DNA from: Aspidiotus rigidus
Lineage: Eukaryota; Arthropoda; Insecta; Hemiptera; Diaspididae
Length of the DNA stretch: 64,000 nucleotides
Assembly: GCA_035079385.1 (NCBI GenBank)
Contig: JAVHKY010000053.1
Span: 2,852,001-2,916,000, forward strand
Direction of reading: 5' to 3'
Of this stretch, positions 49,501-59,215 are shown piece by piece (position 1 is the first letter of the stretch; each line of letters opens with the position of its first letter). Below the pieces are notes generated by a model, which made no database searches, had not been told where the DNA came from, and saw nothing but the letters and a program-made list of their open reading frames with translations. The position numbers and the translations under genes are program-made.

Positions 49501-52500
49501 AAATTTTCGACATATTTTGGTCCATAAATCGGCTCAGAGAAGACGTAGGAACTTCGTATTTGGCGCAAATTAAAGATAAAATTGAGATGCGAATTTTCTA
49601 GATTCAAAGTATACATCTAACGTTCAACGTTTTTGCGCTACAATAGGTTTAACGCAAACACCCATTTAACTGGTAACATCTTTTGGCCTCACCCTGTATA
49701 ATATGATAAGAACTTCATTAGCCACTCAAGAATTTTCTTCGCCTCATTCTGTAGACTTATACAAAATTGTAGAAATCACAAATATAACGATACCACTTTT
49801 AGCGATTTACAGTTTACAACAATCAAATTAGCGAGTCCTGGCTGCTATAGAAAAAAGATAATTCCTATCGCTTTTAACGATAGATTGGATTTAACGATTG
49901 AAATTTTGATCCCCTTGAACATCGTTATATCCGAGATTCCTTATATGTGTGGAACAACAGTTGGGCTAACGCGGAAAGTCATCAATTAAAGGAAAATAAA
50001 CTGAAGACAATCATAACATGAGAGAAAATTCAGAATTACAGAATACTCGAAGAGGAATCGAAAAGACTAATTGCAATGACCGCAGATAAACAGAAGAAGA
50101 TACAAAATCTTTTGGTTAACAAACCATCATCGGACAAAGTTAGAATGCCACTAACCCAGATGCGACTCGTAAAACAGAATACCAACGAGATCAAGATTGA
50201 ACGAGCGAGCCTTCGCGAGGTGACTCAGGCTTGTAGACCAATTCAACTAAACCTTCGTTGGGAAAATACCTGTTGAGTATGGTAACATCATCACTGTTCA
50301 GATGACGCACTATTTCAATATTTTCCAGCGCAATACGCTTAAAGTAAGGGCGCTCTTTGTGGAGGAGATTATAGCTGACACTTCCTTGAAACCATGACCA
50401 CTGGCGATCATGATCAGGAGAAATGTATCTATTCTACGTGTAGCATAGGTACCTCTCTCTTGATCAACATTTTCCATCCAAACTATCAATAGTTTCAAGA
50501 GAAATTATCGAGACTATTGATAGCCTTGTAATTTCCCAACTGATGAAATCAAAATCTTCATAAAAATTTGAATTTGATCTGTATAGATAGGAAATTACAA
50601 AAGTGAAAAATATAATTCTCTCCAATTGAATGGTCGGGTAGAAGAAGGGCCCTATTTTGAATTCTCGCATTGATTGTCTCGCATCATTAGTTTGAGTTAT
50701 CGTACGGTATTATTGTCTCGTATAGTTTTAAAGCGAGATGAAGACGAGAGAAGCAAACCAAACACTTTGAAAATTTTTGAGGAATGTGCAGTACCAGACC
50801 TAGAAATTTGCGGGTACACCCCGCGGGCGCGTTCGCGCTCCGGTGCGCGTGCATGACGTCAAAAAATCAAACGTTTTCCGAGGAACCCCTGCGACAAAAC
50901 AAATAGCGGGTTTCTCGAGCGAACTCCTCATAAGGTTTTACGTGGAGCTTAGGATTCGATTTCATTCTGAGCGGAATATTAATTTTGTAACGATATTTCT
51001 TCTTTACTTCCATATTATTGTTTATTTGTACTATTTTTTTCACTGGTTTTACTATTGAAAATAAAGTTTTAAATAAGAGACGGACTAAACGGACTAATTG
51101 CATTAACAAAGTATTGCGAGAGTATTTCAGGATACCACAAAAATTCTACTCGAACTTGCCAATACGCGTAGTACACGTATTTGCGGTCGCATCGAATTAC
51201 GATATGACAAAGTAGATTTCATACGGTCGTTAGCCACAATGCAAATATGATTAATGTAAACCGGCTTTCATTAGAAATACATTTGTTGCCAGATGAAAGG
51301 AATAAGTAATGCGGGTTGCATAATTTGCACTTCACAAAAGGTTTCACTGGCGTAGCGCGGCTGGCTGGCCGCACTCGCGACGCATTCATCATCAGTCGTC
51401 CGAATGAGAATTGAAATATCCGAATAAGCATTTCCGAACAGTTGATTACTTTTTCATTTACGGATGGAAAAGCGAAAGACAAAAGAGGAGACAGAGAAAT
51501 ATGAACATTTTAGTAGTTTTCATTCCATCGATGTAGACAGCATTAGCCCGTAGACACGTCGCGTCAATGAGAGCGGCACTGTCAGAAAGGTTGATAAAAT
51601 GTGGTGTACCTACTGAAGTGATTTTCTCAATTATTATCCATACTATCAAGTATACTCGGTTATTTCGATATCTCTCTATGACTTCTCACGAGGAGCGAAA
51701 AATGGAAACGAAAAACTAAATTGCGAAGGAATACGTCACGATTGACGACACACACCGTGTAAGGGTGATTATGTCTCCTTCTGTCTCAAAAAATTATCTG
51801 GTAGGCTCTATAAAACATTTCAGGTCGCAGTATGGTGATGTAGGTGATATTGACTTTTTTTAATTACAAATATTTAGTTTCGGTAAGGAAAAATTAATCA
51901 ATACAAAAGCAAAAAATTAGGGGTGTATTAAGAAAAGCTAACCGAGGAGAGCAAAAGGTTTATGTTATGGTTGACTATCCATATCATGAGGGTATGACGT
52001 GATCAAGGGATTTTGACAAGAGGGCGGAGAGGATATGAGATTTCTTTATTCAGGCTAGCTCGCTACATTAGCGAAAAAAAAAAAGTTAATATAAGACCTT
52101 CATTAGCCACTCAAGAAAAATTCGAAATTTTCCCCACCTCATTCTGTAGATTTATACAAAATTGTAGAAATTACAAATAACGATACCGCTTTTAGCGATT
52201 TACCGTTTACAACGATCAAATTAGCGAGTCCTAGCTGCTATAGAAAAAGCATAATTCCTATCGCTCTTAACGATAGATTCGAAACAAAAATAGTTCGACA
52301 ATCTACAATGGAATAAGAATTGAGTGCCGATGTGAAAAAAACGAGTGAGTTTATTTATTCAATTCCTCAAGGAGGGGCAGGGATCAGAGAATAGTAAGGG
52401 TAACAGTTGAGAATTAGTGGTTGACAGGTGAAGAGGGATTGTCAAACATTAAGAAGTTACAGGCTCGGGTTGGGTACGTGTAAGGGTTCCGTCCAAAGGA

Positions 52501-55500
52501 CGGGCATTTCTGCTTGTGTGGAATAACGAAGTTGAACGAGGATCGCAAGGAATCTGTTTTACGGTTCAAATTGGTTTCGATATTGAGAATTTGAAGTCCT
52601 TCTGCTGTCCTAATTATTAATAGCTCAAAGGTCGACATTTTCTCCCCAGTCGACCCTCGACATTTTTTCAAGTCTGAATGTCTTACTAGGGCAGGTCAGT
52701 TTTCGCCAGACATCGAACGGCGCACGTCATATTTTTCGAAAAGTCCCCCATAGAATGGCTCCATTTCCCCACGACTAATGCCATAATTTTGTTCACATTT
52801 TGTTCAATTTTGTTCAACAAATTTTAAATTTTGTTCACTCGTCGTTTCGCCACTACAGCTATTTCAAATTTGGGGGCTGGGGAAATGCAACCCCCCAACT
52901 CCGAATTTTGTGTTCAAATCCATGTGATAATTTTGTCCACTCGTCGTTTCCCCACTACAGCCATTTCAAATTTGGGGGGCTGGGGAAATGCAACCCCCCA
53001 TCTCCGAATTTTGTGTTCAAATCCATGTGATAATTTTGTTCACATTTTGTTCAATTTTATTCAACAAATTTTTAATTTTGTTCACTCGTCGTTTCCCCGC
53101 TACAGCCATTTCAAATTTGGGAGGCTGGGGAAATGCACCCCCTCCATCTCCGAATTTTGGGTTCAAATCCATGTGAAAATCTTGTTCAGTCGTCGTTTTC
53201 ACGCTACAGTCATTTCAATTTGTTTTTTCTTTTTTTTTTTTTTTTTTTTGGGGGGGGGGGGAAAGCAGGTCCCCCATCTCCGAATTTTAGGTTTAAAACC
53301 ATGTGATAATTTTGTTCACATTTTGTTCAATTTTGTTCAACAAATTTTAAATTTTGTTCACTTGTCGTTTCCCCGCTACATCCATTTCAGATTTGGGGGG
53401 CTGGGGAAATGCACCCCCCCTCCCATCACCAAATTTTGGGTTCAAATCCATGAGATAATCTTGTTCACTCGTCGTTTCCCCGCTACAGTCATTTCAAATT
53501 GGGTGGGGGGGGGATGCAGGTCGCTCATCTCCAAATTTTGGGTTTAAATCCATGTGATAATTTTGTTCACATTTTGTTCAATTTTGTTCAACAAATTTTA
53601 AATTTTGTTCACTCGTCGTTTCCCCGCTACATCCATTTCAAATTTGCGAGGGCGAGGGAAATGCATCCAAGATCTTCAAATTTTGCGTTCAAATCGATTC
53701 GATAATTTTGTTCACATTTTGTTCAATTTTGTTCAGGAAACTTTGGATGTTGTTCACCCATCATTTCACCGCTACATACATTTAACATTTTGGGGCCTAA
53801 GGAAATGTATACAGGGTGGACCAGAACGATATTACCAGTTAAAAAGGGTGTTTGCGCTAAATCTGTCGTAGCGCGAAAACGTAAAACGTTAGACGTATAA
53901 TTTAAATGTACAAATTTTGTATTTCAATTTTATCTTTAATTTGAACCATATCCAAAGTTTCTCCGAGTTTTCTGAGCCGAGTTATGGACCAAAATGTGCC
54001 GAAAATTTATCAAATCGCCAGGGTTCCCAAAATAGGGCTTGAAAATTAATTAATTTACAGTATTGAGCTGAATTTCGAAAATTTTAATAATCAAATTATT
54101 GTTTCTTAGGTGAATTTGGACGGAGAAAACGAGAAAAATAGAAACAAAATCCCAGGAAGCACCGACATGGGTTAATGGGCCCAAAAAAGGTCAAAATTTC
54201 CCCAAATTGTAAAATTGTTCGAACTTTCAAATTTTAATTCGATTTTCAAATGGAATTTTGCGCTGTGAGTCCGAAAAAAATGCTTCAACAGTTCTTCAAA
54301 GTACCAAAAAGGGCCAAAATTCTTCCAAATTGGAAAATCGTTCAAACTTTCAAATTTTAATTTGATTTTCAAGTGGCATTTTGCGCTGAGTCCCAAAAAA
54401 ATGCTTGAAAAATTCCTAGAAGCACCAAAATGGGATGATGGGCTCAAAGAGAATCAAAATTCCTCCAAGATGAAAAATTGCGTAGTCTTTAATTAAAGTT
54501 GTTTTCAATTCTGAAGTAAAATTTAGTACCGTGTACGAGAATAATACTGAAATGGCACTAGATGACCTCCAAAATGAAAAATCGAAAATTTTTCTCATTT
54601 TGCAATAAAATTTTTGATTCAGGGGTTGGAAGGAGTGTCGACAAGTTCGTCTGTCGTTGAGTGCTTGCGGGGTGAGAGATCAACTAGAGTCGGGTGACAG
54701 ATCCAAAAAGGGAAATTGCGGAAATGCTCTTCATTTGGGGATTGGAGGGAGACGACAAATTTATCTTCCGTTGAAGGTTCGCAGTGAGATCTTTTTGGCA
54801 CACCCTGTAATTATGCACAGCATTTATTTTAGAAAATTGAATAGAGTGAAACATTATGTAAGTTCAAAAAAAAAAGGAGGAGCGGCAAGGGTATTTCATG
54901 CCTCTGGGTCATCGGAAAATATGGGTGAATTTTGCTTATGAATTCATAGATGAGAGAGGGGAGGTGAATACATTTCCTCAGGCCTCACAACGTTAAATGT
55001 ATGTAGCGGAAAAATGGTGGGTGGACAAAATCCAAAGTTTCCTGAACAAAATTGAACAAAATGTGAACAAAATTATCGCATGGATTTGAACGCAAAATTT
55101 GAAGATGACGGCTGCATTCTCCCCCCCCCCCCAAATCTGAAATGGATGTAGCGGGGAAACGACGAGTGAACAAAATTTAAAATTTGTTGAACAAAATTGA
55201 ACAAAATGTGAACAAAATTATCACATGGATTTAAACCTAAAATTCGGAGATGGGGGACCTGCATTTCCCCCCTCCCCCCAAATTTGAAATGGCTGTAGTG
55301 GGGAAACGACGAGTGAACAAAATTTAAAATTTGGTGAACAAAATTGAACAAAATGTGAACAAAATTATCACATGGACTTGAACCCAAAATTCAGAGATAG
55401 GGGGGTTGCGTTTCCCCAGCTCCCCCAAATTTGAAATGGCTGTAGTGGGGAAACGACGAGTGAAAAAAATTTAAAATTTGTTGAACAAAATTATCAAATT

Positions 55501-57213
55501 GATTTGAACCCAAAATTCAGAGAGGGGGTTGCATTTCCCCAGCCCTCTAAATTTAAAAAGACTGTAGCGGGAAACGACGAGTGAACAAAATCTAAAATTT
55601 GAACAAAATTGAACAAAATGTCAACAAAATTATCACATGTACTTGAACCCAAAATTCAGAGATGGGGAGGTTGCATTTCCCCAGCCCTCCAAATTTAAAA
55701 AGGCTGTAGCGGGAAACGTCGAGTGAACAAAATCTAAAATTTGTTGAACAAAAGTGGACAAAATGTGAACAAAATTATCACATGGATTTGAATCCAAAAT
55801 TCGGAGATGGGGGATGCATTTCCCCAGCCCCCCCTCCCCAAATTTGAAATGGCTGTAGCGGGGAAACGACGAGTGAACAAAATTTAAAATTTGTTGAACA
55901 AAATTGAACAAAATGTGAACAAAATTATCACATGGATTTGAACCCAAAATTCGGAGATGGGGGTTGCATTTCCTCAGCCCCCAAATTTGATATGGCTGTA
56001 GTGGGGAATCGACGAGTGAACAAAATTTAAAATTTGTTGACAAAATTGAAGAAAATGTGAACAAAATTATCGCATGGATTTGAACGCAAAATTCGGAGAT
56101 GGGGGTTGCATTTCCCCAGCCCCCCTCCCCAAATTTGAAATGGCTGTAGCGGGGAAACGACGAGTGAACAAAATTTAATTTGTTGAACAAAGTTAAACAA
56201 AAGGTGATCAAAATTATGGCATTAGTCGCGACTCAAAATTCCGTTACGGGGGGGGGGGTGTTGGGGAAATGGAGTCCCGTAGAATGGGCTTCTTGTAAAA
56301 AGTACTGGCTCCGCCTCAGAAAAGACATATCCTCGTCAGAACCAAAACAGTGAATTTGTTCTCTTCTGCTCATATTATATCTCTGATCGACGACATTTCG
56401 ACGTCCAAATCCCGAACCAGCAAGATTGATAAGAAGAGTGGCGCATGGAACGCCGTTCGCACTCATGAGAGATGGGGTTTTCTTTTCGAGTCCCCATCTT
56501 GATATAAGCAGATGATTGAAATTTTTCAATGTCCCATTCCTGATATTATCGAAAGTCTAATTCTTTCTGCCAAAAGTCCCAAGATTAAAGACACTGCTAG
56601 AAAAGGAGAAGGACATCAAAGATGTTCTCCATTGAAATTGAGGATACACTTGATCAAGCTAGACTGGTTTATAAAATTCAAAGAAAGGGAAGACGAAACC
56701 GACATTGCTCCAGATGATGCAATATTAATTTGCGCAACTCTATTAAAAAAGAAATTCTTCAACAACCAATACTATACTGACAGGTACTTTGACAAAGAGG
56801 ATAGAATTAAATTCAACCGGCAGGCCTGAATGAAAATTTCCAAAAATACACAAGTGCTAGCTGTACCTCGTGAAATTTTTTACTGCAGGTGATGAGTACT
56901 ATACAGATACGTATTGATTTCTGCTCACTAATAATGATATGCAACGATTCCCTATACATCCTTAGAAGGTATAACTAACGTTTCCATTTTAAACAAAAGC
57001 TTTCGCGGGATTGTATTTCACTCTCGACTTCTCGCATTATATTCCGCGAATTTTAAAGCGCAAATACTTCGTACTTACTAGGATTTCGATCGTAAAAGCA
57101 TCGTATCGTACGCCTGGAGGAATTTCGGTGACGTACTCGACGATAGGAAGAATAAAACGGAGCATCGCGGATTCATTTACATTTTTTGACTGTCTTAAAA
57201 CGTCGACAACAAT
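31773..57213 (-). CDS. secretin/adhesion-family seven-transmembrane receptor, 5' end open
   Basis: Eight phase-compatible exons: 57079-57213, 45642-45690, 40781-40986, 39994-40158, 33380-33568, 33178-33288, 32682-32891 and 31773-31994 (428 residues plus stop). Exons 4-8 hold seven hydrophobic helices: TM1-2 in exon 4 (IIIVGAVIALVAQFL, VILLNIETALTLTNLIFLLG), TM3-4 in exon 5 (HTLCKFTAVLLFYFHLVIII), ECL2 and TM5 in exon 6 (YCWVSPLRGVLISFILPVFV), TM6 and most of TM7 in exon 7 (LTAVSLPIFSVTWFTGMV), the end of TM7 and an acidic tail in exon 8. The Cys at the top of TM3 and the Cys-Trp pair in loop 2 are class B hallmarks. The visible ectodomain, from FILPIVEYVTEIPPGVRYDA onward, has no cysteine and no GPS cleavage motif. 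Exons 1-2 are joined on phase and splice signals only. Ligand unknown. Introns of 4.6-11 kb are full of repeats. Confidence 0.7.
32218..32650 (+). pseudogene. Penelope-like reverse transcriptase fragment in a receptor intron
   Basis: Plus-strand reading in three successive frames gives NYHQFNNKFYRQGEGLAV, then APIRAEIFMNDIKR, then RVGYVYDSL, then GTIDYLDPTLTL. These follow the order of Penelope-like motifs (FNNKFYxQxxGLAMG.P.S, AEIFM, RYVDD, INFLDLTI). Frameshifts and the YVYD in place of YVDD show it is dead. It lies antisense to the receptor, between its last two exons. Confidence 0.6.
33935..34015. repeat. perfect hairpin, 38-bp arms, 5-nt loop
   Basis: Arms 33935-33972 and 33978-34015 are perfect reverse complements (start acaaggattaggtcaaatga) around gaaaa. 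It lies in the receptor's intron 4, where its transcript would form a long stable hairpin on either strand. Confidence 0.95.
34286..35242. mobile_element. foldback-like element, about 220-bp inverted arms
   Basis: Bases 34286-34511 (from gaagggattgcgaggccagt) return in reverse complement at 35028-35242, with about 85-90% identity by eye. The middle carries a TCGA-word tract (34,480-34,800) and a second hairpin with 22-bp arms at 34864-34885 and 34907-34928 (ctttctgtcaaaagggcgtc). No coding frame. It may be a non-autonomous foldback transposon. Confidence 0.75.
35280..36530. repeat. palindromic-word tracts: ATCGAT, TTAGCTAA/GGCTAGCC
   Basis: 35,290-35,720 repeatedly shows ctatcgatag forms; 35,720-36,070 shows agccgttagctagctaatg forms; 36,220-36,300 is a diverged copy of 35,290 onward. 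A third, reverse copy of the 35,290 block (ggatcaagata, ttctcctgat) lies at about 50,330-50,500, so that part is a dispersed repeat. Confidence 0.65.
36530..37700. repeat. palindromic-word tracts: TTGGTCAA, AACATGTT, TTAAGCTTAA
   Basis: 36,540-36,610 alternates ttggtcaa and ttgaccaa. 36,780-37,110 is rich in aaacatgttt and gtttaaaac. 37,130-37,270 and 37,525-37,680 are rich in ttaagcttaa. Between them 37,310-37,520 is a roughly 22-bp minisatellite with unit caaaaacatgttttttccaa. Open frames here are products of the repeat. Confidence 0.75.
38340..39170. repeat. TCGA-word tract with about 125-bp periodicity
   Basis: Words such as gactctagatcgatgtcaat recur at about 38,518, 38,649, 38,760 and 38,880, each followed by gtcgaccag and aactacaaattga. 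The block gtcgatcatacgtcattcat near 38,386 is a diverged copy of one near 34,643, linking the tract to the element at 34.3-35.2 kb. Confidence 0.7.
41224..42640 (-). pseudogene. R1-clade LINE, 3' half of reverse-transcriptase ORF
   Basis: From high to low coordinate the minus strand encodes WIESAGLKLAASKTEAILFS, then after a frameshift MKYLGIWFDSTLSFRHHF, GPREARRRIMMSTALSILLY, GTPVWADCMK, then in other frames VSAYRTVWTEALCVLA and the C-terminal finger (DDEPHHTLFECEA) and a tail with SEEAWNQV. This is the end of the reverse transcriptase plus the zinc finger of R1-type LINEs. The 5' part is missing, as usual for truncated insertions, and several frameshifts and stops kill it. It lies in an intron of the receptor in the same orientation. 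Confidence 0.85.
42680..42990 (+). repeat. left arm of a 5.2-kb inverted repeat pair
   Basis: This block (ttcacgaggaataatttttg through gctcctggggaaaaacgcgg to cagctcgagttttt) is returned in reverse complement at about 47,545-47,870. A third partial copy (ccataaaaaagatgctcctg) is at 48,638-48,673. Confidence 0.8.
43010..43280 (+). repeat. dispersed repeat of the caccctgt-terminated family
   Basis: Units with gtgatttgggtgattttttc and cggactcagcacgaaatttt, also at 44,640-45,026, 49,000-49,695 and, reversed, 53,810-54,640. Where the end is seen it is caccctgtata. Confidence 0.7.
43289..44030. repeat. AT-rich minisatellite, five units of about 130-170 bp
   Basis: The anchor gcgagtacaccccgcgtaat starts units near 43,289, 43,431, 43,597, 43,768 and 43,901. 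Each is followed by a variable aataaat/ttaatta simple repeat and ends with tctctaccccgtgggtgatt. Unit length differs mainly through the simple-repeat part. Confidence 0.9.
44040..44560. repeat. local direct duplication
   Basis: Sequence from taccattccaatacaacagc to gtaaacgaataatatctcac occurs at about 44,120-44,290 and again at about 44,437-44,545, with an AAAT microsatellite (44,300-44,390) between them. Confidence 0.75.
44640..45026 (+). repeat. copy of the caccctgt-terminated repeat family
   Basis: Contains the block aattaaagataaaattgaga and the end taactggtaacatcttttgg followed by cctcaccctgtata. Same orientation as the copy ending at 49,695. Confidence 0.75.
46698..47175 (+). pseudogene. 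Penelope-like retroelement, reverse transcriptase fragment
   Basis: Frame 1 of the decayed element (46,730-46,850) gives LPIGSPLGSLILEVFMSKFE. After a shift comes HYWHRYVDDVLCAWTGLTEL, PYPSIKFTLEVGDSATNFFN and SVIDGVHEF, and after another shift HLHLLPTKVATFNSLVHRLI and HIPLSQ. The order (GSPLG, RYVDD, SIKFTLE, the LIHRLxHIPLS end) is that of Penelope-like reverse transcriptases. The catalytic YVDD is intact but at least two frameshifts make it non-functional. It sits in the receptor intron upstream of the 45.6-kb exon, antisense to the receptor. Confidence 0.8.
47545..47870 (-). repeat. right arm of the 5.2-kb inverted repeat pair
   Basis: Reverse complement of 42,680-42,990. The enclosed 4.5 kb carries the minisatellite, a Penelope fragment and one candidate receptor exon, so the pair is more likely two independent insertions in opposite orientation than one element. 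Confidence 0.8.
47875..48995. other. intronic, no gene seen
   Basis: Short open frames on both strands at 47,990-48,514 have no splice context. The third copy of the aaaaaagatgctcctgggg block is at about 48,642. Confidence 0.4.
49000..49695 (+). repeat. longest copy of the caccctgt-terminated repeat family
   Basis: About three tandem units of roughly 130 bp (gggtgattttttcggactca type), then the conserved tail aattaaagataaaattgaga and the end cctcaccctgtata. The neighbouring block 49,710-49,900 is a separate repeat that recurs at 52,090-52,285 in direct orientation (ttcattagccactcaag, gcgatttac, gcgagtcct). Confidence 0.75.
49900..52080. other. intronic, no gene seen
   Basis: Contains the reverse copy of the 35.3-kb repeat at 50,330-50,500 and a lone CpG-rich palindromic block at 50,806-50,850 (gcgggtacaccccgcgggcg) related to the minisatellite anchor at 43.3 kb. 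Otherwise no exon or element is recognised. Confidence 0.4.
52414..52671 (-). pseudogene. possible Penelope-like C-terminal fragment
   Basis: The frame gives STFELLIIRTAEGLQILNIE followed by TNLNRKTDSLRSSF. An E-x-L-x-I...LN+ pattern is seen at the C-terminal endonuclease end of Penelope-like proteins, and such elements are frequent in this window. There is no start or splice context. The match is weak and the assignment tentative. Confidence 0.35.
52690..52757. repeat. foldback family 1 terminal remnant
   Basis: The text gccagacatcgaacggcgca to agtcccccatagaatgg is a diverged terminus of the 45-bp foldback family (compare 60,775-60,837). It directly abuts the left end of the next element, suggesting that one inserted into the other. 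Confidence 0.5.
52758..56273. mobile_element. large foldback element, arms of about 150-bp tandem repeats
   Basis: The left arm (52,758-53,790) has about six direct units with tttgttcactcgtcgtttcc, ccgctacagccatttcaaat and ttcaaatccatgtgataatt. The right arm (55,010-56,273) has about eight units in reverse complement. Ends mirror each other (ctccatttcccc, then actaatgccataatttt). The central 1.2 kb holds a different element (53,810-54,808). Unit length is close to a multiple of three, so long apparent frames appear on both strands (up to 238 codons); they shift frame between units and have no independent support. Confidence 0.85.
53810..54808 (-). mobile_element. mariner-like non-autonomous element in the foldback centre
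   Basis: It starts tatacagggtggacc and ends gcacaccctgtaatta, so the termini cagggtg/caccctg are inverted and each is bounded by TA, the target of Tc1/mariner transposases. Its left third is the same sequence, reversed, as the tails ending at 45,026 and 49,695. The middle has three tandem units of the 130-bp type. No transposase is visible. Confidence 0.6.
56512..56829 (+). CDS. hypothetical open frame, 105 codons
   Basis: The frame starts MIEIFQCPIPDIIESLIL and ends FNRQA and a stop. It has balanced composition and a plausible globular pattern: DDAILICATLLKKKFFNNQY, then YYTDRYFDKEDRIKF. It is unlike the surrounding repeats. No promoter, splice site or known domain is seen and it lies just outside the foldback right end, so it may be a fragment of a larger element. 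It lies inside the long receptor intron on the opposite strand. Confidence 0.3.
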   Translation: MIEIFQCPIPDIIESLILSAKSPKIKDTARKGEGHQRCSPLKLRIHLIKLDWFIKFKEREDETDIAPDDAILICATLLKKKFFNNQYYTDRYFDKEDRIKFNRQA

Positions 57214-57869
57214 CTAAATTTTCAAAAATCCCACAGCGGTTATGCAAACGCCGCTGTACTGTCAAGTTATACACCGCGCGAAATGATGATCGTCGAATAT
57301 TCGCTTCCATCAGAGAGGAAAACGCGCGCCGCGCCGACAAGACGTGATGACTTGCGGTTGCGAACTTTTTAACGGAGGCGAAAAAATCATGCTGAATTCA
57401 ATGCACTGAATGTTTGCATTTGAAAATGTGTTTGTGTGTGTGTACGCGCGCTCCTTTTTACTTTTTTTTTTTTTTTTTCACTAGCCTACGCATTTTGCCA
57501 GGAAAATTTCGTGCATTAAACACGTAGATACTTGCACGTTATTTTCGACGACAGATAAACGCTCGACGTTAACGATTTTTATTCGAAAAGTACACCGAAA
57601 CGAAGGCGCGCGCGGGAAAACAAGATTTCACGAGAAGAAATATTTTGTAAATTGTAGCACGAGTACAAACGCTTCTTGCCCATATCATTAATAATCGAAT
57701 CTTTCTCTCGATAACCATACATACCCGTTAGGGTTTTCCTTTTTTCTTTGCCCAGTGTCCTTGCTGAAAATAACTTATACAAAATATGAAAATATCGTGC
57801 ACACACACACACAGCCATCGAACGCAGATCAACAGCTTACCACTGTTACAACACTGAGGACTGTCATAC

Positions 57870-57945
57870 AAATATTATACAATGTGTTACGAACGAAAGG
57901 AGCCGTTTGAGAATCATGTTAATGAGATTGGGTATCCTTTTCGTG
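57870..57945. CDS. candidate first exon(s), strand uncertain
   Basis: On the minus strand ATG at 57917 gives MILKRLLSFVTHCIIF before a weak donor (gtatga) at 57869, phase 0, which would join the receptor exon at 57,079-57,213 and supply a signal-like start. On the plus strand ATG at 57916 gives MLMRLGILFV before a strong donor (gtaagtac). Both are signal-peptide-like; at most one is likely real. The CpG-rich stretch 57,240-57,610 could hold a promoter for either. Confidence 0.25.
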
Positions 57946-58133
57946 GTAAGTACACAATATTATTCCAAGGGTTATTCAAAATCAAGCATTCTCAATATTG
58001 GAGCAGACTATCTCGGATTAAGATACGTTACCGGCGCTAAGCGGGTTAGGAAAGATCAATAAGCGCGATAAATGCGCATTGAAAGAGTGTTTCGATGAAT
58101 AAAATTTTATTATTTTTCTCTAGTCCACGAAAA

Positions 58134-58471
58134 TCACTCGTTGAATAAGAAATACCTTGCGAAGGAGGAAAAAGTGGAAGAAGACTGATCTAGCAAGTTT
58201 TTAAATCCAGCGACCACATTCTCGAAGTCCTCGAGGATACCTAAAATTTTTTCAGTTCCAATAGTGGGCCACAGCCTAAATATTCTGAATCCTCTCGACC
58301 AGCATAGACGAATTTTTCTAGCCGGACACAGATCAAATGGGAGGATGTACTCCAACAAAAGGTATGACAGGTTCTCCACGTGACTACAGCACCTTCCGCA
58401 GTGATCTTCGCTACTTTCGATCTTCTTTTACTAGTTCTGATCCCCTTCCTTTGTGACATCAGGTTTTGCAT
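58134..58471 (-). pseudogene. non-LTR retrotransposon 3' remnant
   Basis: The minus strand gives DHCGRCCSHVENLSYLLLEY then ILPFDLCPARKIR. The C-x2-C....H..E.LSYLLLEC-type pattern is the C-terminal finger of LINE reverse-transcriptase proteins. Frame breaks on both sides and no upstream reverse transcriptase; a short decayed tail. Confidence 0.5.
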
Positions 58472-59215
58472 TTTTTTATAAGATTTTCAGGCGAAAATTA
58501 TCCCCTAATGACAACACACCTTCTTGCTTGTACTTTCCTCTTCATTAGGGATTTCGGGATAATACCCGATCCTGATAATATCACATATGTGATGTAACAA
58601 GGGGGAGAGGAGTAGAGCCTCGTTCTGCTACCAACATAAACTATACATAATTTATGTAACGTAACCGATCGAGACAGCAAACTAAATCAAATGATCTTGC
58701 TTATTCCGGTGAAGCTTACCCACTTCCACTCCAGAGAATACTCAAGACTCTGATTCCAGCCTATCCGTCCGGATAGGACCCACAGCCAGCTCAATCGAAA
58801 AGCGTGAGTACTCATTGGAGGGAAGGGTTAACCCAAGTTTGGACCACAGGTCCAGTTCGGCGTCACTTCTAGAGATCACTCGCAGGCTATGAGAAACGCT
58901 AGTTCTAGAGGAGGGTATCGTCGTCGCCGGTTGAAAGCTCTACTTCTTTCCAAACTTACGAAAAATAGTTTGTCGTTATCATTAATCATCCTCTCTACGA
59001 ATAAAAAATATAAAAAACTTGACTGTGTATGGACTAAAAAAAAAAATGACGGCTTCCTTAACGAAGTTAAACGAGGAACGCAGGAAACCTGTTTTATGAG
59101 TCGAATGGGATTTGGTATTGAAAATTCAAGGAAGCCTAAACCTAGATAAAGATAGTATAAAGAAGGCCTAGACCTCCAAGCATATCATAATATAGTTTGA
59201 GAATCTAAATTTTAA

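Noticed and set aside
52831..53547. 238-codon open frame
   Set aside because: Made of foldback tandem units; the reading frame relative to the unit changes between copies and the mirrored arm gives the same on the opposite strand.
55633..56211. 192-codon minus-strand frame
   Set aside because: The mirror image of the previous case, from the right arm of the same foldback element.
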